Source: a virus. From it: a DNA stretch of 64,000 bases. Under the pieces are notes generated by a model, which was given only the letters and a program-made list of their open reading frames with translations, was not told the DNA's origin and did no database searches. Location: the IMG/VR virus record IMGVR_UViG_3300036851_000218, positions 1 to 64,000 of that record; one strand, written 5' to 3'. How positions within the stretch are numbered: position 1 is the first letter of the stretch; each line of letters begins with the position of its first letter. The position numbers were made by a program, and so were the translations under genes. Below are positions 1 to 6,308 of the stretch, one piece after another.

Positions 1-2
1 TC

Positions 3-269
3 TGTGCAGCGGTTGACGGCGAAGAAAGTGGTTGGATGCCAAGTGCGCCATCGATCAGTATTCCGGTAGCCGACTTTCCTCCTGGTGGCTGTTATTACGT
101 CTATTTAAACGATGGTAACGGACGATGGCTAATCACGGATTTGGATCATCCTGACGGCATTGTATTACAGCCGGATAATAACGGCTGGCTGGAACTGATC
201 GGCTCACCTGGGCAGGATGAAACCCCCGATCATTATGAGCCTGTACGGTTTGATTGCGGGGCGGGTTAG
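3..269 (+). CDS. Hypothetical protein, 5' end cut by window edge
   Basis: The reading frame is open from the first bases of the window to a TAG at 267-269, so this is the C-terminal part of a longer gene. An in-frame ATG at 36 exists, but only a weak purine stretch precedes it and the frame continues upstream. The visible part is acidic and aromatic-rich, with a WLITDLDHPDG stretch and no recognised domain. It ends just before the promoter of the tRNA array, so it belongs to the preceding transcription unit. Function unknown. Confidence 0.55.
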   Translation, partial: CAAVDGEESGWMPSAPSISIPVADFPPGGCYYVYLNDGNGRWLITDLDHPDGIVLQPDNNGWLELIGSPGQDETPDHYEPVRFDCGAG

Positions 270-276
270 CAAATTC

Positions 277-305
277 TTGACACCGTTTCGAAGCTGTGGT
301 ACACT
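277..305 (+). promoter_or_regulatory. Sigma70-like promoter for the tRNA array
   Basis: A perfect -35 TTGACA (277-282), a 17-base spacer and a -10 TACACT (300-305) preceded by TGG, an extended -10. The first tRNA starts about 20 bases downstream. The same arrangement recurs at 2629, 4916, 13132, 16394 and 35667. Confidence 0.8.
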
Positions 306-324
306 GGTTTTTGTCTCAGGGAAA

Positions 325-395
325 CATTCATTCGTCTAGTGTTCTAAGACTACTCACATAACCGAGTAACACAGGTTTAAATCCTGTATGAGTGA
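325..395 (+). tRNA. tRNA, isotype uncertain, 8-nt anticodon loop
   Basis: Acceptor arms 325-331 and 388-394 pair over seven positions with one G.U; the D stem is GTCT/AGAC, and the T arm (371-387) has five pairs around TTTAAAT. The best anticodon stem, 351-355 with 364-368, leaves an 8-nt loop (356-363) and only two variable-loop bases. Because of this odd geometry the anticodon cannot be read safely. It may be a degenerate tRNA or one with an expanded loop. Confidence 0.6.
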
Positions 396-432
396 GAACT
401 GACACCTATTTATTGTTATAGTTTTAACAGTA

Positions 433-492
433 GGAATTTCGCTCTCTGTAACGGCTGCTATGGTTGCGTAATGCTCGTAACAGCGGAATTCC
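433..492 (+). repeat. Long hairpin between tRNA genes
   Basis: Bases 433-443 pair with 482-492 over 11 positions (one G.U), and further imperfect pairing (CTGTAACG against CGTAACAG) continues inward. No poly-T tract follows, so it is not a standard terminator. A cloverleaf does not fit because there is no T arm. A role in processing the tRNA transcript is possible but inferred. Confidence 0.55.
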
Positions 493-501
493 ACCTTATA
501 T

Positions 502-597
502 GTCCCTGTCGTCTAGTGGCTCAGGACGACACCCTCTCAAGGTGTAGACGTAGATGTTTTTATATGACATCTTTGAGTTCGAATCTCACCAGGGACA
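502..597 (+). tRNA. tRNA-Glu (CTC) with an extra variable arm
   Basis: The acceptor stem is GTCCCTG (502-508) with CAGGGAC (590-596), and the discriminator is A597. The D arm resembles the tRNA-Glu consensus. Anticodon stem 529-533/541-545 encloses the loop CTCTCAA, giving anticodon CTC, which reads GAG. The variable region contains a 6-bp hairpin (AGATGT/ACATCT), making the gene 96 bases long instead of about 75. The T loop is TTCGAAT, and the T stem has one terminal mismatch. Bacterial glutamate tRNAs normally have a short variable loop, so this class II shape is odd. Confidence 0.8.
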
Positions 598-599
598 CT

Positions 600-679
600 G
601 TTACAGTCAGTTGAATTGGACTCCTTATGTGTAGGTTTGGGGAAACCGACAAATTTAAACTCAATTCACTGGCTGTAAC
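600..679 (+). repeat. Long hairpin between the two arm-bearing tRNA-Glu genes
   Basis: Bases 600-620 pair with about 660-679, some 19 pairs with one bulged T and a few G.U pairs; the outer seven (GTTACAG/CTGTAAC) are perfect. The interior has no normal anticodon or T arm, so I do not call a tRNA. It fills the whole spacer between two tRNA genes, as other hairpins do in this array. Confidence 0.6.
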
Positions 680-682
680 CAC

Positions 683-778
683 GCCCTTATCGTCTAGTGG
701 CTCAGGACGCTGCCCTCTCAAGGCAGAAACGTAGATGTTTTTATATGACATCTTTGAGTTCGAATCTCACTAAGGGCA
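683..778 (+). tRNA. tRNA-Glu (CTC) with an extra variable arm, second copy
   Basis: The acceptor stem is GCCCTTA (683-689) with TAAGGGC (771-777), and the discriminator is A778. Anticodon stem 710-714/722-726 encloses CTCTCAA, anticodon CTC. From about 728 to 770 the sequence matches the first copy base for base, including the extra hairpin (733-738 with 748-753) and T arm, while the acceptor and anticodon stems differ. That suggests duplication with selection, or recombination, keeping the 3' half constant. Confidence 0.8.
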
Positions 779-883
779 TAGGTGATTAATACTCACCGAA
801 ACAGATTTGTCTCCTGTTGGTTTGGTTGCTTGTTGCGTTCGTGTTTGGTTGTACGTCGTGAGTGTGGACGCTAAACATACTCA

Positions 884-954
884 GCCCCTATCGTCTAGCG
901 GCAGGACGGCTATCCCTCAGATAGCAGACATCGGTTCGAATCCGGTTAGGGGCA
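884..954 (+). tRNA. tRNA-Glu-like (CTC), normal length
   Basis: The acceptor stem GCCCCTA/TAGGGGC is perfect (884-890, 947-953), discriminator A954. The D arm is like the two longer tRNA-Glu genes. Anticodon stem GCTAT/ATAGC encloses CCCTCAG, giving anticodon CTC but with C at position 33 instead of the near-universal U. The variable loop is short, and the T arm (930-946) is normal with TTCGAAT. The C33 may weaken decoding. Confidence 0.75.
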
Positions 955-982
955 TGTTTTCAATCAATCTATGGAGGCCGTT

Positions 983-1081
983 ATGTCTGAGGCATTGGCA
1001 ATTCTGTTTTTTATTGTGGTTGTCGGTACTGTGTTTGTGTTCGTTTTCGACCTGCTTTTTCACGGACTGCGGCAAAAGTAG
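983..1081 (+). CDS. Small single-span membrane protein (32 aa)
   Basis: An ATG at 983 follows an ATGGAGG Shine-Dalgarno region (971-977). The 32-residue product begins MSEALAILFF, has one hydrophobic helix covering about residues 4-26, and ends in a basic tail (HGLRQK). It lies between the third tRNA-Glu and the HNH gene. The ribosome binding site and clean transmembrane design support it; length alone would not. Function unknown. Similar peptides occur at 23816, 34437 and 56508 (minus strand). Confidence 0.55.
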   Translation: MSEALAILFFIVVVGTVFVFVFDLLFHGLRQK

Positions 1082-1103
1082 TTTTTATAGTGGGGTTAGT
1101 AAC

Positions 1104-1553
1104 ATGCCTTTTTGTGTAGGTTGTGGAAATTCATTCCCGAACCGAGTTGTAATCGACAATAAAGTAAAAGTTCTCGGCAGTAGAAAGTATTGTCTCGACT
1201 GTTCTCCTTACAACCTACATAATACAACCAACCCATTAATATCGGACGAAGAAAGATTGAGAATTAAGCGCGAAAAGTCCGTTATTGCTGTTAAAAAGCG
1301 GCGTAAAAAATTAATGGATATGTCACGGGAATACAAAGGTGGATCGTGCCAATTGTGCGGTTATAACCGCTGCACAAGGGCTTTGGAATTCCATCACATA
1401 GACCCCGAAATTAAGAGTTTTTCAATAAGTGGTGAAGGGCATACTCGTTCTTGGAGCGAAATAAGAAATGAACTTGACAAATGTATTCTGTTATGCTCCA
1501 ACTGCCATCGAGAAGTAGAATCGGGATTAATAGTTTTACAAGACGATATATAG
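1104..1553 (+). CDS. HNH endonuclease, free-standing
   Basis: The 149-residue protein carries two zinc-binding units. The N-terminal one has C4, C7, C30 and C33. The C-terminal HNH nuclease fold has C82-x2-C85, the HH pair at 97-98 and C131-S-N-C134-H135. The segment between is basic. The frame stays open upstream to 807, but that stretch overlaps a tRNA gene, so I place the start at the ATG at 1104. HNH enzymes of this size make double-strand breaks or nicks and often sit in phage tRNA clusters as homing endonucleases. Its place inside the array, transcribed with it, fits that role. Its target is unknown. Confidence 0.85.
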   Translation: MPFCVGCGNSFPNRVVIDNKVKVLGSRKYCLDCSPYNLHNTTNPLISDEERLRIKREKSVIAVKKRRKKLMDMSREYKGGSCQLCGYNRCTRALEFHHIDPEIKSFSISGEGHTRSWSEIRNELDKCILLCSNCHREVESGLIVLQDDI

Positions 1554-1559
1554 CCGTAT

Positions 1560-1632
1560 AGGACGATAGTTTAACTGGATAAAATGCTCGTCTCCAAAAC
1601 GAGTGATACAGGTTCAAATCCTGAGCGTCCTG
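1560..1632 (+). tRNA. tRNA-Trp (CCA)
   Basis: Acceptor arms 1560-1566 and 1625-1631 pair, with one imperfect inner position. Anticodon stem CTCGT/ACGAG (1587-1591, 1599-1603) encloses CTCCAAA, giving anticodon CCA, which reads UGG. The T arm has the loop TTCAAAT. The discriminator is G1632, as expected for bacterial tRNA-Trp. It begins seven bases after the HNH stop codon. Confidence 0.85.
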
Positions 1633-1635
1633 ATA

Positions 1636-1763
1636 GACAATTTGACAGGATAGCGCAATCAGTGTACAATGCTCTTGCGTGAAACTCACTTGGAATGGTG
1701 GGGGTGTGCGGTGCGCCACACTAGGCGTATAAATCCCAGGATACCCCACTCTGTTAAATTGTC
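1636..1763 (+). ncRNA. Structured multibranched spacer RNA in the tRNA array
   Basis: An outer stem of 13 consecutive pairs (1636-1648 with 1751-1763, one G.U) closes a region of about 100 bases. Inside are further complementary blocks: GCGCAA/TTGCGT, GTGA/TCAC and GTGGGG/CCCCAC, the last enclosing a GTGTG/CACAC hairpin. No T arm with the usual loop is present, so it is not a normal tRNA. It lies exactly between two tRNA genes. It could be a processing element or an independent small RNA; both are inference. Confidence 0.5.
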
Positions 1764-1767
1764 TTAC

Positions 1768-1839
1768 GGGAGTATAGTTTAATTGGCAGAACACTTGCGC
1801 CTGAGCAAGAGGTTGTAGGTTCGAATCCTACTACACCCA
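1768..1839 (+). tRNA. tRNA, probably Gln (CTG), with a 6-nt anticodon loop
   Basis: Acceptor GGGAGTA/TACACCC has one A.A mismatch. The D stem is GTTT/GAAC, and the T arm (1815-1831) is perfect with loop TTCGAAT. Discriminator A1839. The anticodon stem CTTGC/GCAAG (1794-1798, 1805-1809) encloses only six bases, GCCTGA, one short of normal. The centre reads CTG, suggesting glutamine, but the loop geometry makes that uncertain. Confidence 0.65.
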
Positions 1840-1841
1840 CT

Positions 1842-1915
1842 AAGAGACGGGTCGGAGATAATGGGTTATCTTATGGCTAGAAACTTCCCATATCAAGAAT
1901 TTACCCGTCTCTTTT
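1842..1915 (+). terminator. Long stem with T-run closing the tRNA array
   Basis: Eleven perfect pairs (AAGAGACGGGT at 1842-1852 with 1903-1913) end in a short T tract (1912-1915). The interior holds two smaller hairpins: AGATAA/TTATCT and ATGG/CCAT. It may act as an intrinsic terminator of the array, though its roughly 50-base interior is unusually large for one and could instead be a structured RNA. Confidence 0.5.
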
Positions 1916-1938
1916 CATGTTTAATCTAAGGAGATATT

Positions 1939-2358
1939 ATGTACAAATTAGGGGATAAAGTATTATACGTACCCAAAGATTCAGACGAAAATATTCAGTT
2001 GGTGGGTGAAGTGGTCGGCGTGTTAAAAGACCTGCGATACCCGCTATATTTTCTTAGCAGCGACAAACATCCGTATTCGGCTGACGCGCTAACGCCTTTA
2101 CCACAGCATTATGAGTTTTGGATTGAGTTGGATACCGAAAATGCTGAGTTTACGGTAGATCGTATTGACTCGGTTAATCAGGCGATTCGCAGTCGGGCAG
2201 AATATCTTAATTCGTTCAAGATTGTGGATGTTAAACCCGAAATTGTGGTTTCGGTGTATTGGTCAACGATTCCTGGTTCAATCCCTAAACGCAGCGTAAA
2301 AGAATACCTGCGTGACGTTGTGTTATCTGGTTCACGTATATCTGAGAGGACAAATTGA
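1939..2358 (+). CDS. Hypothetical protein (139 aa)
   Basis: The start ATG at 1939 follows a strong AAGGAG site. The N terminus (GDKVLYV then GEVVGVLKD) has the hydrophobic-glycine pattern of a small SH3-like barrel, and the rest is mixed alpha/beta. No catalytic motif is visible. The stop codon overlaps the next ATG by one base, so the two are probably translated together. First gene after the tRNA array; function not recognised. Confidence 0.75.
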   Translation: MYKLGDKVLYVPKDSDENIQLVGEVVGVLKDLRYPLYFLSSDKHPYSADALTPLPQHYEFWIELDTENAEFTVDRIDSVNQAIRSRAEYLNSFKIVDVKPEIVVSVYWSTIPGSIPKRSVKEYLRDVVLSGSRISERTN

Positions 2359-2621
2359 TGGATTATCCTAACACTTTACGTATTTTAACGCATACTGCAA
2401 AAACAGCCTTTCATCCGGCGGTAAGCAGTATTTATTTTGAAGATAATATGGGCGCGGTATGGAAAGTGACAATCGACACCCGCTTCAAACGTGTCCCTGT
2501 TCCTAAACTGCGGAATGTCACTAAGCACATGCCGGATAATTGGCGTGATTTAAGTGCTGATGAAATCGATTTGGTTATAGCGCAGAAGTTTTTAGATAGC
2601 TTGCCTGTGCGGGAGGATTAG
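2358..2621 (+). CDS. Hypothetical protein (87 aa)
   Basis: I place the start at ATG 2358, which overlaps the previous TGA by one base and follows GAGAGGA; a TTG one codon upstream is less likely. The product begins MDYPNTLRIL. It has a beta-rich middle (SSIYFEDNMGAVWKVTID) and an acidic helical C terminus. Its 3' end runs directly into the promoter at 2629. No known domain. Confidence 0.7.
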   Translation: MDYPNTLRILTHTAKTAFHPAVSSIYFEDNMGAVWKVTIDTRFKRVPVPKLRNVTKHMPDNWRDLSADEIDLVIAQKFLDSLPVRED

Positions 2622-2628
2622 CAATTTC

Positions 2629-2657
2629 TTGACATTTTCCGCAGTCAGTGGTAACAT
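2629..2657 (+). promoter_or_regulatory. Sigma70-like promoter
   Basis: TTGACA (2629-2634), a 17-base spacer, and TAACAT (2652-2657) with TGG directly before it. The context TTAGCAATTTC before the -35 nearly repeats the one before the 277 promoter (TTAGCAAATTC). It should drive 2729 and the genes after it. Confidence 0.8.
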
Positions 2658-2728
2658 GAAACTGTGACATCAATTCAGCAACTTTGCAAAAAAATTTAAG
2701 CGCCACTACCACCGAAAGGTACATCTAT

Positions 2729-3010
2729 ATGAATCTTCTAAGCCTGTTGGAAAAGCTGCATGACGCAGCCATTAGTGTGTTCGAACCTAATATGGTTAAG
2801 GCGAACCTGAATGACAAAGTTCGTCCCGTCCGCTTTACTGTCACCGTCTGGAATGTTCCGCTGCGAAAACTGCAAGATGAAAAATATGTTGCAGATATAG
2901 AGCGCGAGTTTCGAGACGCAATCAAATCACTTGGTCTGGAAATCGTATCTAAAACTGTCGGTTACGACATGAAAATGATGCGGTTTGATATTGTTCTTAA
3001 GCCTGTTTAG
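2729..3010 (+). CDS. Hypothetical protein (93 aa)
   Basis: The frame is open from a TTG at 2684, but the ATG at 2729 has a GAAAGG site at proper spacing and fits the promoter at 2629, so I start there. The product begins MNLLSLLEKL and has a basic middle, with an alternating pattern suggesting a small alpha/beta fold. First gene of its transcript, hence probably early and well expressed. Function unknown. Confidence 0.7.
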   Translation: MNLLSLLEKLHDAAISVFEPNMVKANLNDKVRPVRFTVTVWNVPLRKLQDEKYVADIEREFRDAIKSLGLEIVSKTVGYDMKMMRFDIVLKPV

Positions 3011-3022
3011 TCGGGTTTTTTT
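2999..3022 (+). terminator. Weak intrinsic terminator or attenuator
   Basis: AAGCCTG pairs with the bases just after the TAG stop (two wobble pairs), with the stop codon in the loop, and seven T follow. The stem is short and wobble-rich, so some read-through into the next gene is likely. Confidence 0.4.
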
Positions 3023-3051
3023 CGTTCCCCAAATCTAAGGAGTATAATCTA

Positions 3052-3270
3052 ATGATCGACGTTCTAAATTTCGTAATCCCCGCCGCATTTATCCTGTGGT
3101 TGCTGCTGAACCTGGAAGTAACCGAAGAACTTGTTTACACGCCGCCTTTTACCGACATCGATTTTGACGACGTGGACTGGCAGGTAGACGCTGCCCAACT
3201 CAGCCTTGACATTTTCTTCGATCAGATGTTTAATATCTATGATCGACCCGCACCTGCCGGAGTGTTCTAA
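3052..3270 (+). CDS. Small acidic membrane-anchored protein (72 aa)
   Basis: The start follows AAGGAG at good spacing. Residues 5-21 form a hydrophobic helix (FVIPAAFILWLLLNL). The remaining 50 residues are strongly acidic (FTDIDFDDVDW). An N-terminal anchor with the acidic part on one side of the membrane is the likely topology. It ends two bases before the next start codon. Function unknown. Confidence 0.65.
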   Translation: MIDVLNFVIPAAFILWLLLNLEVTEELVYTPPFTDIDFDDVDWQVDAAQLSLDIFFDQMFNIYDRPAPAGVF

Positions 3271-3271
3271 A

Positions 3272-4054
3272 ATGTCATACTCACAACAAACACGCTGCCT
3301 GTTTTGCCAATCTTCTGATGGTTTGACCCCTATATACGCTTGTGTTTTAAGCAACGGGCGAGATACTAGAGGACTTTTTAATTTGTGTTTGTCCTGTCGA
3401 TCAGCTATGCCAGCAGGCTGTATTAACTTCGGCGTATTAAATCCAGCATGTGTGTGTGAGGACGGCGCAGGTTTCCCTAATCAGGACACTTTCGAATTTT
3501 TCAGCAATGTATTACTTCGGCGCAGTGGTGCATCCAGTGACGTGTTATATGATCTGGCTGAAAGCGCCTGTTCTGTAAAAGGTTTGGCTAAAGCCTTCCG
3601 CATCTATTGCACCTATGATTGGCGTATCATGGTGGATGATAGCGCCCCCTACCTGGGAGACAAACCGATATTCTTACACAATGTTGATTACGAGTGGCTA
3701 GCACAGCTTTACTACGTCAATCGAGAGTTAGAATCCGACCAAGTTCGTGTAATCCTTTTTCATCACGAAACTGCACGTGCTTATGCACTCATCTTCTCTA
3801 CTGAGCCGGACGACAAAGTTCAAGATACGATTAAGTTCTTATTTGAAAACTGGTCACACCCGATCATTGTGTTTGACGAAATATGGACAGTTCCGCCTAA
3901 AGAAGTTGAATCCTATCTGCACGAGTTGTACATCATTAAAAACAAGTTGGACGATATTGGCGGCATTTTCAGGGTGTACGGTAAGTATGACAGCCGTGAA
4001 GTGCGGGTGTTACCCAAGAACCGACGGTTGATGTACGAACGAGAGAGGGTGTAA
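3272..4054 (+). CDS. Zinc-ribbon protein, early paralogue family (260 aa)
   Basis: I choose ATG 3272 (MSYSQQTRCLFC), two bases after the previous stop, over the longer frame from 3206 that overlaps that gene. The N terminus has CLFC at about 9-12 and CLSC further on, a treble-clef-like zinc pair. The body has the segment AFRIYCTYDWRIMV followed by VDYEWLAQLYYV. A similar TxDW plus V-[DN]-[YW]-x3-LA pattern is seen in the next gene, and a TxD[WY] motif in the genes at 8087, 8695 and 9465, so I read this as a paralogue family. No enzyme motif. It overlaps the next ATG by one base. Confidence 0.75.
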   Translation: MSYSQQTRCLFCQSSDGLTPIYACVLSNGRDTRGLFNLCLSCRSAMPAGCINFGVLNPACVCEDGAGFPNQDTFEFFSNVLLRRSGASSDVLYDLAESACSVKGLAKAFRIYCTYDWRIMVDDSAPYLGDKPIFLHNVDYEWLAQLYYVNRELESDQVRVILFHHETARAYALIFSTEPDDKVQDTIKFLFENWSHPIIVFDEIWTVPPKEVESYLHELYIIKNKLDDIGGIFRVYGKYDSREVRVLPKNRRLMYERERV

Positions 4055-4893
4055 TGAGTCAAGTAAGTCTGAAACCAAACATTTGTTTTATATGTGGCGG
4101 CTCATATGGTTCAATACTGGGGGAACTAAAACGGGATATTTACTTCCGAGAACCTGTTTTTTATGGCGACAATCGAGCTAATCCACGTGGAACAAAAGTC
4201 TGCAATCGTTGCTTCGATCTGGTAGCGCAGTCATGGACACCGATCAAGCCCGATGAAATTGTTATAACGTTAGACGAGTTTCCTGATTTGAACACCTATT
4301 TTGCGCTGCAATCGTTGCTGCGTAAGACTTTTAATCAACCAAACTTGCCTGAATACGTTGCGAAAGCGCAGCAGGCTACTGACCTGGATGACTTTACCCG
4401 CTATTTGAAAATGCAAATCAGCGACGACTGGCATCACACCTACATGGCTGATAGCCGTATTGATATAAAAAGTGTCAATTGGAAGATGCTGGCAACCTGC
4501 CTCTATCGCATCACAGGCAAGCAGTTATACCCCGATGTGGTTAAATTTTACTTGATGATTTCTCAAGTAAATCGTTACGGTTTCAGTGGTAAGTTAACAG
4601 ACCATCCAATTCTGCGAGTGCTTATCACCACCGATAAAGACCACTACGACAATACTGGCGCACAAATTGTAGCCGTTCTTAACACAGTGGTGCTGGAAGA
4701 AACCGAATTGATGGTTTCCCGTAACGATCTTCTAATCGCGGAACAGCAGTTAACTGCCCTGGTACTTGATGAATACCTAGGCACTTATAACTTACAAGTC
4801 TATACTAAAATCGGATGCCGTAGCTTTTCGAATGTGGAACGGGTGTTCCGCTACCCCGATGAAAGCACCCGTAAGTATGACCCCGATTGGTAG
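4054..4893 (+). CDS. Zinc-ribbon protein, early paralogue family (279 aa)
   Basis: It starts at ATG 4054 on the last base of the previous stop. The N terminus has CFIC (residues 11-14) and, 40 residues later, CNRC, the same arrangement as the upstream gene. The body has the DW motif (ISDDWHHTY) and VNWKMLATCLYRI, which line up with TYDWRIM and VDYEWLAQLYYV next door. The two genes are probably a tandem duplication that has diverged widely. A small nucleic-acid-binding or adaptor role is possible; there is no direct evidence. Confidence 0.75.
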   Translation: MSQVSLKPNICFICGGSYGSILGELKRDIYFREPVFYGDNRANPRGTKVCNRCFDLVAQSWTPIKPDEIVITLDEFPDLNTYFALQSLLRKTFNQPNLPEYVAKAQQATDLDDFTRYLKMQISDDWHHTYMADSRIDIKSVNWKMLATCLYRITGKQLYPDVVKFYLMISQVNRYGFSGKLTDHPILRVLITTDKDHYDNTGAQIVAVLNTVVLEETELMVSRNDLLIAEQQLTALVLDEYLGTYNLQVYTKIGCRSFSNVERVFRYPDESTRKYDPDW

Positions 4894-4915
4894 TATTAAT
4901 CTATAATAAACCCCC

Positions 4916-4944
4916 TTGACACCGTTTTCGTCCTGTGCTACACT
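4916..4944 (+). promoter_or_regulatory. Sigma70-like promoter
   Basis: TTGACA (4916-4921), a 17-base spacer ending CTGTGC, and TACACT (4939-4944). The TTGACACCGTTT start is the same as at the 277 promoter. It serves the gene at 4993 and those following. Confidence 0.8.
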
Positions 4945-4992
4945 GTTGTCAGTTGGTTTCTCGTCAATCAATACTAAGGAGTTTGCTCTACC

Positions 4993-6306
4993 ATGCCATT
5001 AGTTCTCACTGATAAAATTGTTTACAATCAGCGTTTTCAAGTGTCCACCGACCCAAATGCGATCAGCGATTCCGGCGTTAGTGAAGTTGAAAATTATATC
5101 AAGGGTGTCAGCTTACGTAACCCCGACTGGCGTATGCTGCTGCCACCTGATTATGATCCTTACGATTATAAGAAGGATCGTTTGCCCCAACTACCGGATG
5201 ATTGGGAGTGGACGGCAAAATCAGACGGTAAAAAAGTATTATCCGACGGGAATAAATACTCAGGCCGTTTCACCCGCCGCTATTCGCAGTTCGTGTACAA
5301 GACTACCAAAATCTCTGTGCCTGTAGACTGGCTGGAAAAGATGGGTAATATCGTGGCTTCGCATTCAGAAAAGAATGCAGGTTATTCCATCGATTTCACC
5401 AAAGATTTACACTCGTGGAGGGCGGGGGAGTTTGGGGACGGCGGTTCGTGTTTCTGGCAGAGCCGCGCTAGCGCCCGTGATGTCATGAAAAAACATGATT
5501 GCTTCGCTATTCGGTTCTATATGGGTAACGATCCGGTTAACAAAGTATCTTACGAACGAGGGACAGCCCGTGCCTGGGTTGTACCGAATGTACCGGAGCA
5601 AGGTATGCTGACAGTCTTTAATGGTTACGGGTTTGCTGGTGATCCGACCCGTGTTATTGTTCGGGTGTTAGTGCAGCATTTAGAAAACACCCTGAACATG
5701 AAGAATGCAATCCACTACCGCGAAGTCCGACTGCTTAATAACAATTCAGCCGATGGCAATCTGTACATCAACGGTAGCCGCGCCTTTATTGTGGGTGAGG
5801 CCGAAGTCTGCAAGAAATATACCGAAATTGACTTGAAGTGGAAAGATAACGTCCTGTGCCAGTGTTACGAATGCAATGACAGCATCTATGAAGGTGATGA
5901 TTACCACGAACACAACGGGCGTTATTACTGTGACGATTGTTTCCATGACAACTTCTCAAGCTGCCAACACTGCGACACCTACGTGCCTCAAGAGGACATC
6001 AATGAGTTGACTGTCCAAACCGCTGACGGAACGGATACACAATACCTGTGTGACCGATGCTATGACAACGTATCTGTGACGTGTGGACACTGCGGCGACG
6101 TGGTGCATGAAGATGATGCAATTTATCTGGACGGTGAAACTGAATACGTCTGTGAACAGTGTTACGAAGAAGAGACATCCAGTTGCACCAACTGTAATAA
6201 TCTGTTCTATACACACAATCTAACCGAACACGGCGAAGATGAGCATGGCGACACAATTATACATTGTGCCGTATGTGCTGCCGATCTAGTAGAAGAGGCG
6301 GTATAA
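4993..6306 (+). CDS. Cys-rich multi-zinc-finger protein, LIM-like C terminus (437 aa)
   Basis: The first 285 residues contain GDGGSCFWQSRASARDV and GTARAWVVPN, which look like a conserved globular domain I cannot name. Residues from about 289 to the end form a chain of CxxC pairs (CQCYEC, CDDC, CQHC, CDRC, CGHC, CEQC, CTNC, CAVC) separated by 15-20 acidic residues, the spacing of LIM or treble-clef zinc fingers. Such chains usually mediate protein-protein or nucleic acid contacts. It has its own promoter at 4916 and an ATG preceded by AAGGAGTT. Tandem LIM-like modules are rare in phages as far as I know. Confidence 0.75.
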   Translation: MPLVLTDKIVYNQRFQVSTDPNAISDSGVSEVENYIKGVSLRNPDWRMLLPPDYDPYDYKKDRLPQLPDDWEWTAKSDGKKVLSDGNKYSGRFTRRYSQFVYKTTKISVPVDWLEKMGNIVASHSEKNAGYSIDFTKDLHSWRAGEFGDGGSCFWQSRASARDVMKKHDCFAIRFYMGNDPVNKVSYERGTARAWVVPNVPEQGMLTVFNGYGFAGDPTRVIVRVLVQHLENTLNMKNAIHYREVRLLNNNSADGNLYINGSRAFIVGEAEVCKKYTEIDLKWKDNVLCQCYECNDSIYEGDDYHEHNGRYYCDDCFHDNFSSCQHCDTYVPQEDINELTVQTADGTDTQYLCDRCYDNVSVTCGHCGDVVHEDDAIYLDGETEYVCEQCYEEETSSCTNCNNLFYTHNLTEHGEDEHGDTIIHCAVCAADLVEEAV

Positions 6307-6308
6307 CG

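Noticed and set aside
433-679. Possible additional tRNAs at 433-492 and 600-679.
   Set aside because: Acceptor-like stems are present but there is no T arm with the conserved loop and no usable anticodon loop. Described as hairpins instead.
560-751. Minus-strand 63-residue open frame in the tRNA array.
   Set aside because: It covers parts of two tRNA genes and a spacer hairpin, with no ribosome binding site and no motif.
807-1103. N-terminal extension of the HNH gene frame.
   Set aside because: The stretch overlaps a tRNA-Glu gene and a small membrane ORF, and the encoded sequence is low-complexity. The ATG at 1104 starts the zinc-binding domain.
1636-1763. A tRNA or intron-bearing tRNA between the Trp and Gln genes.
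   Set aside because: Outer pairing extends over 13 bases and no TTC-type T loop is found. A structured spacer RNA is a better description.
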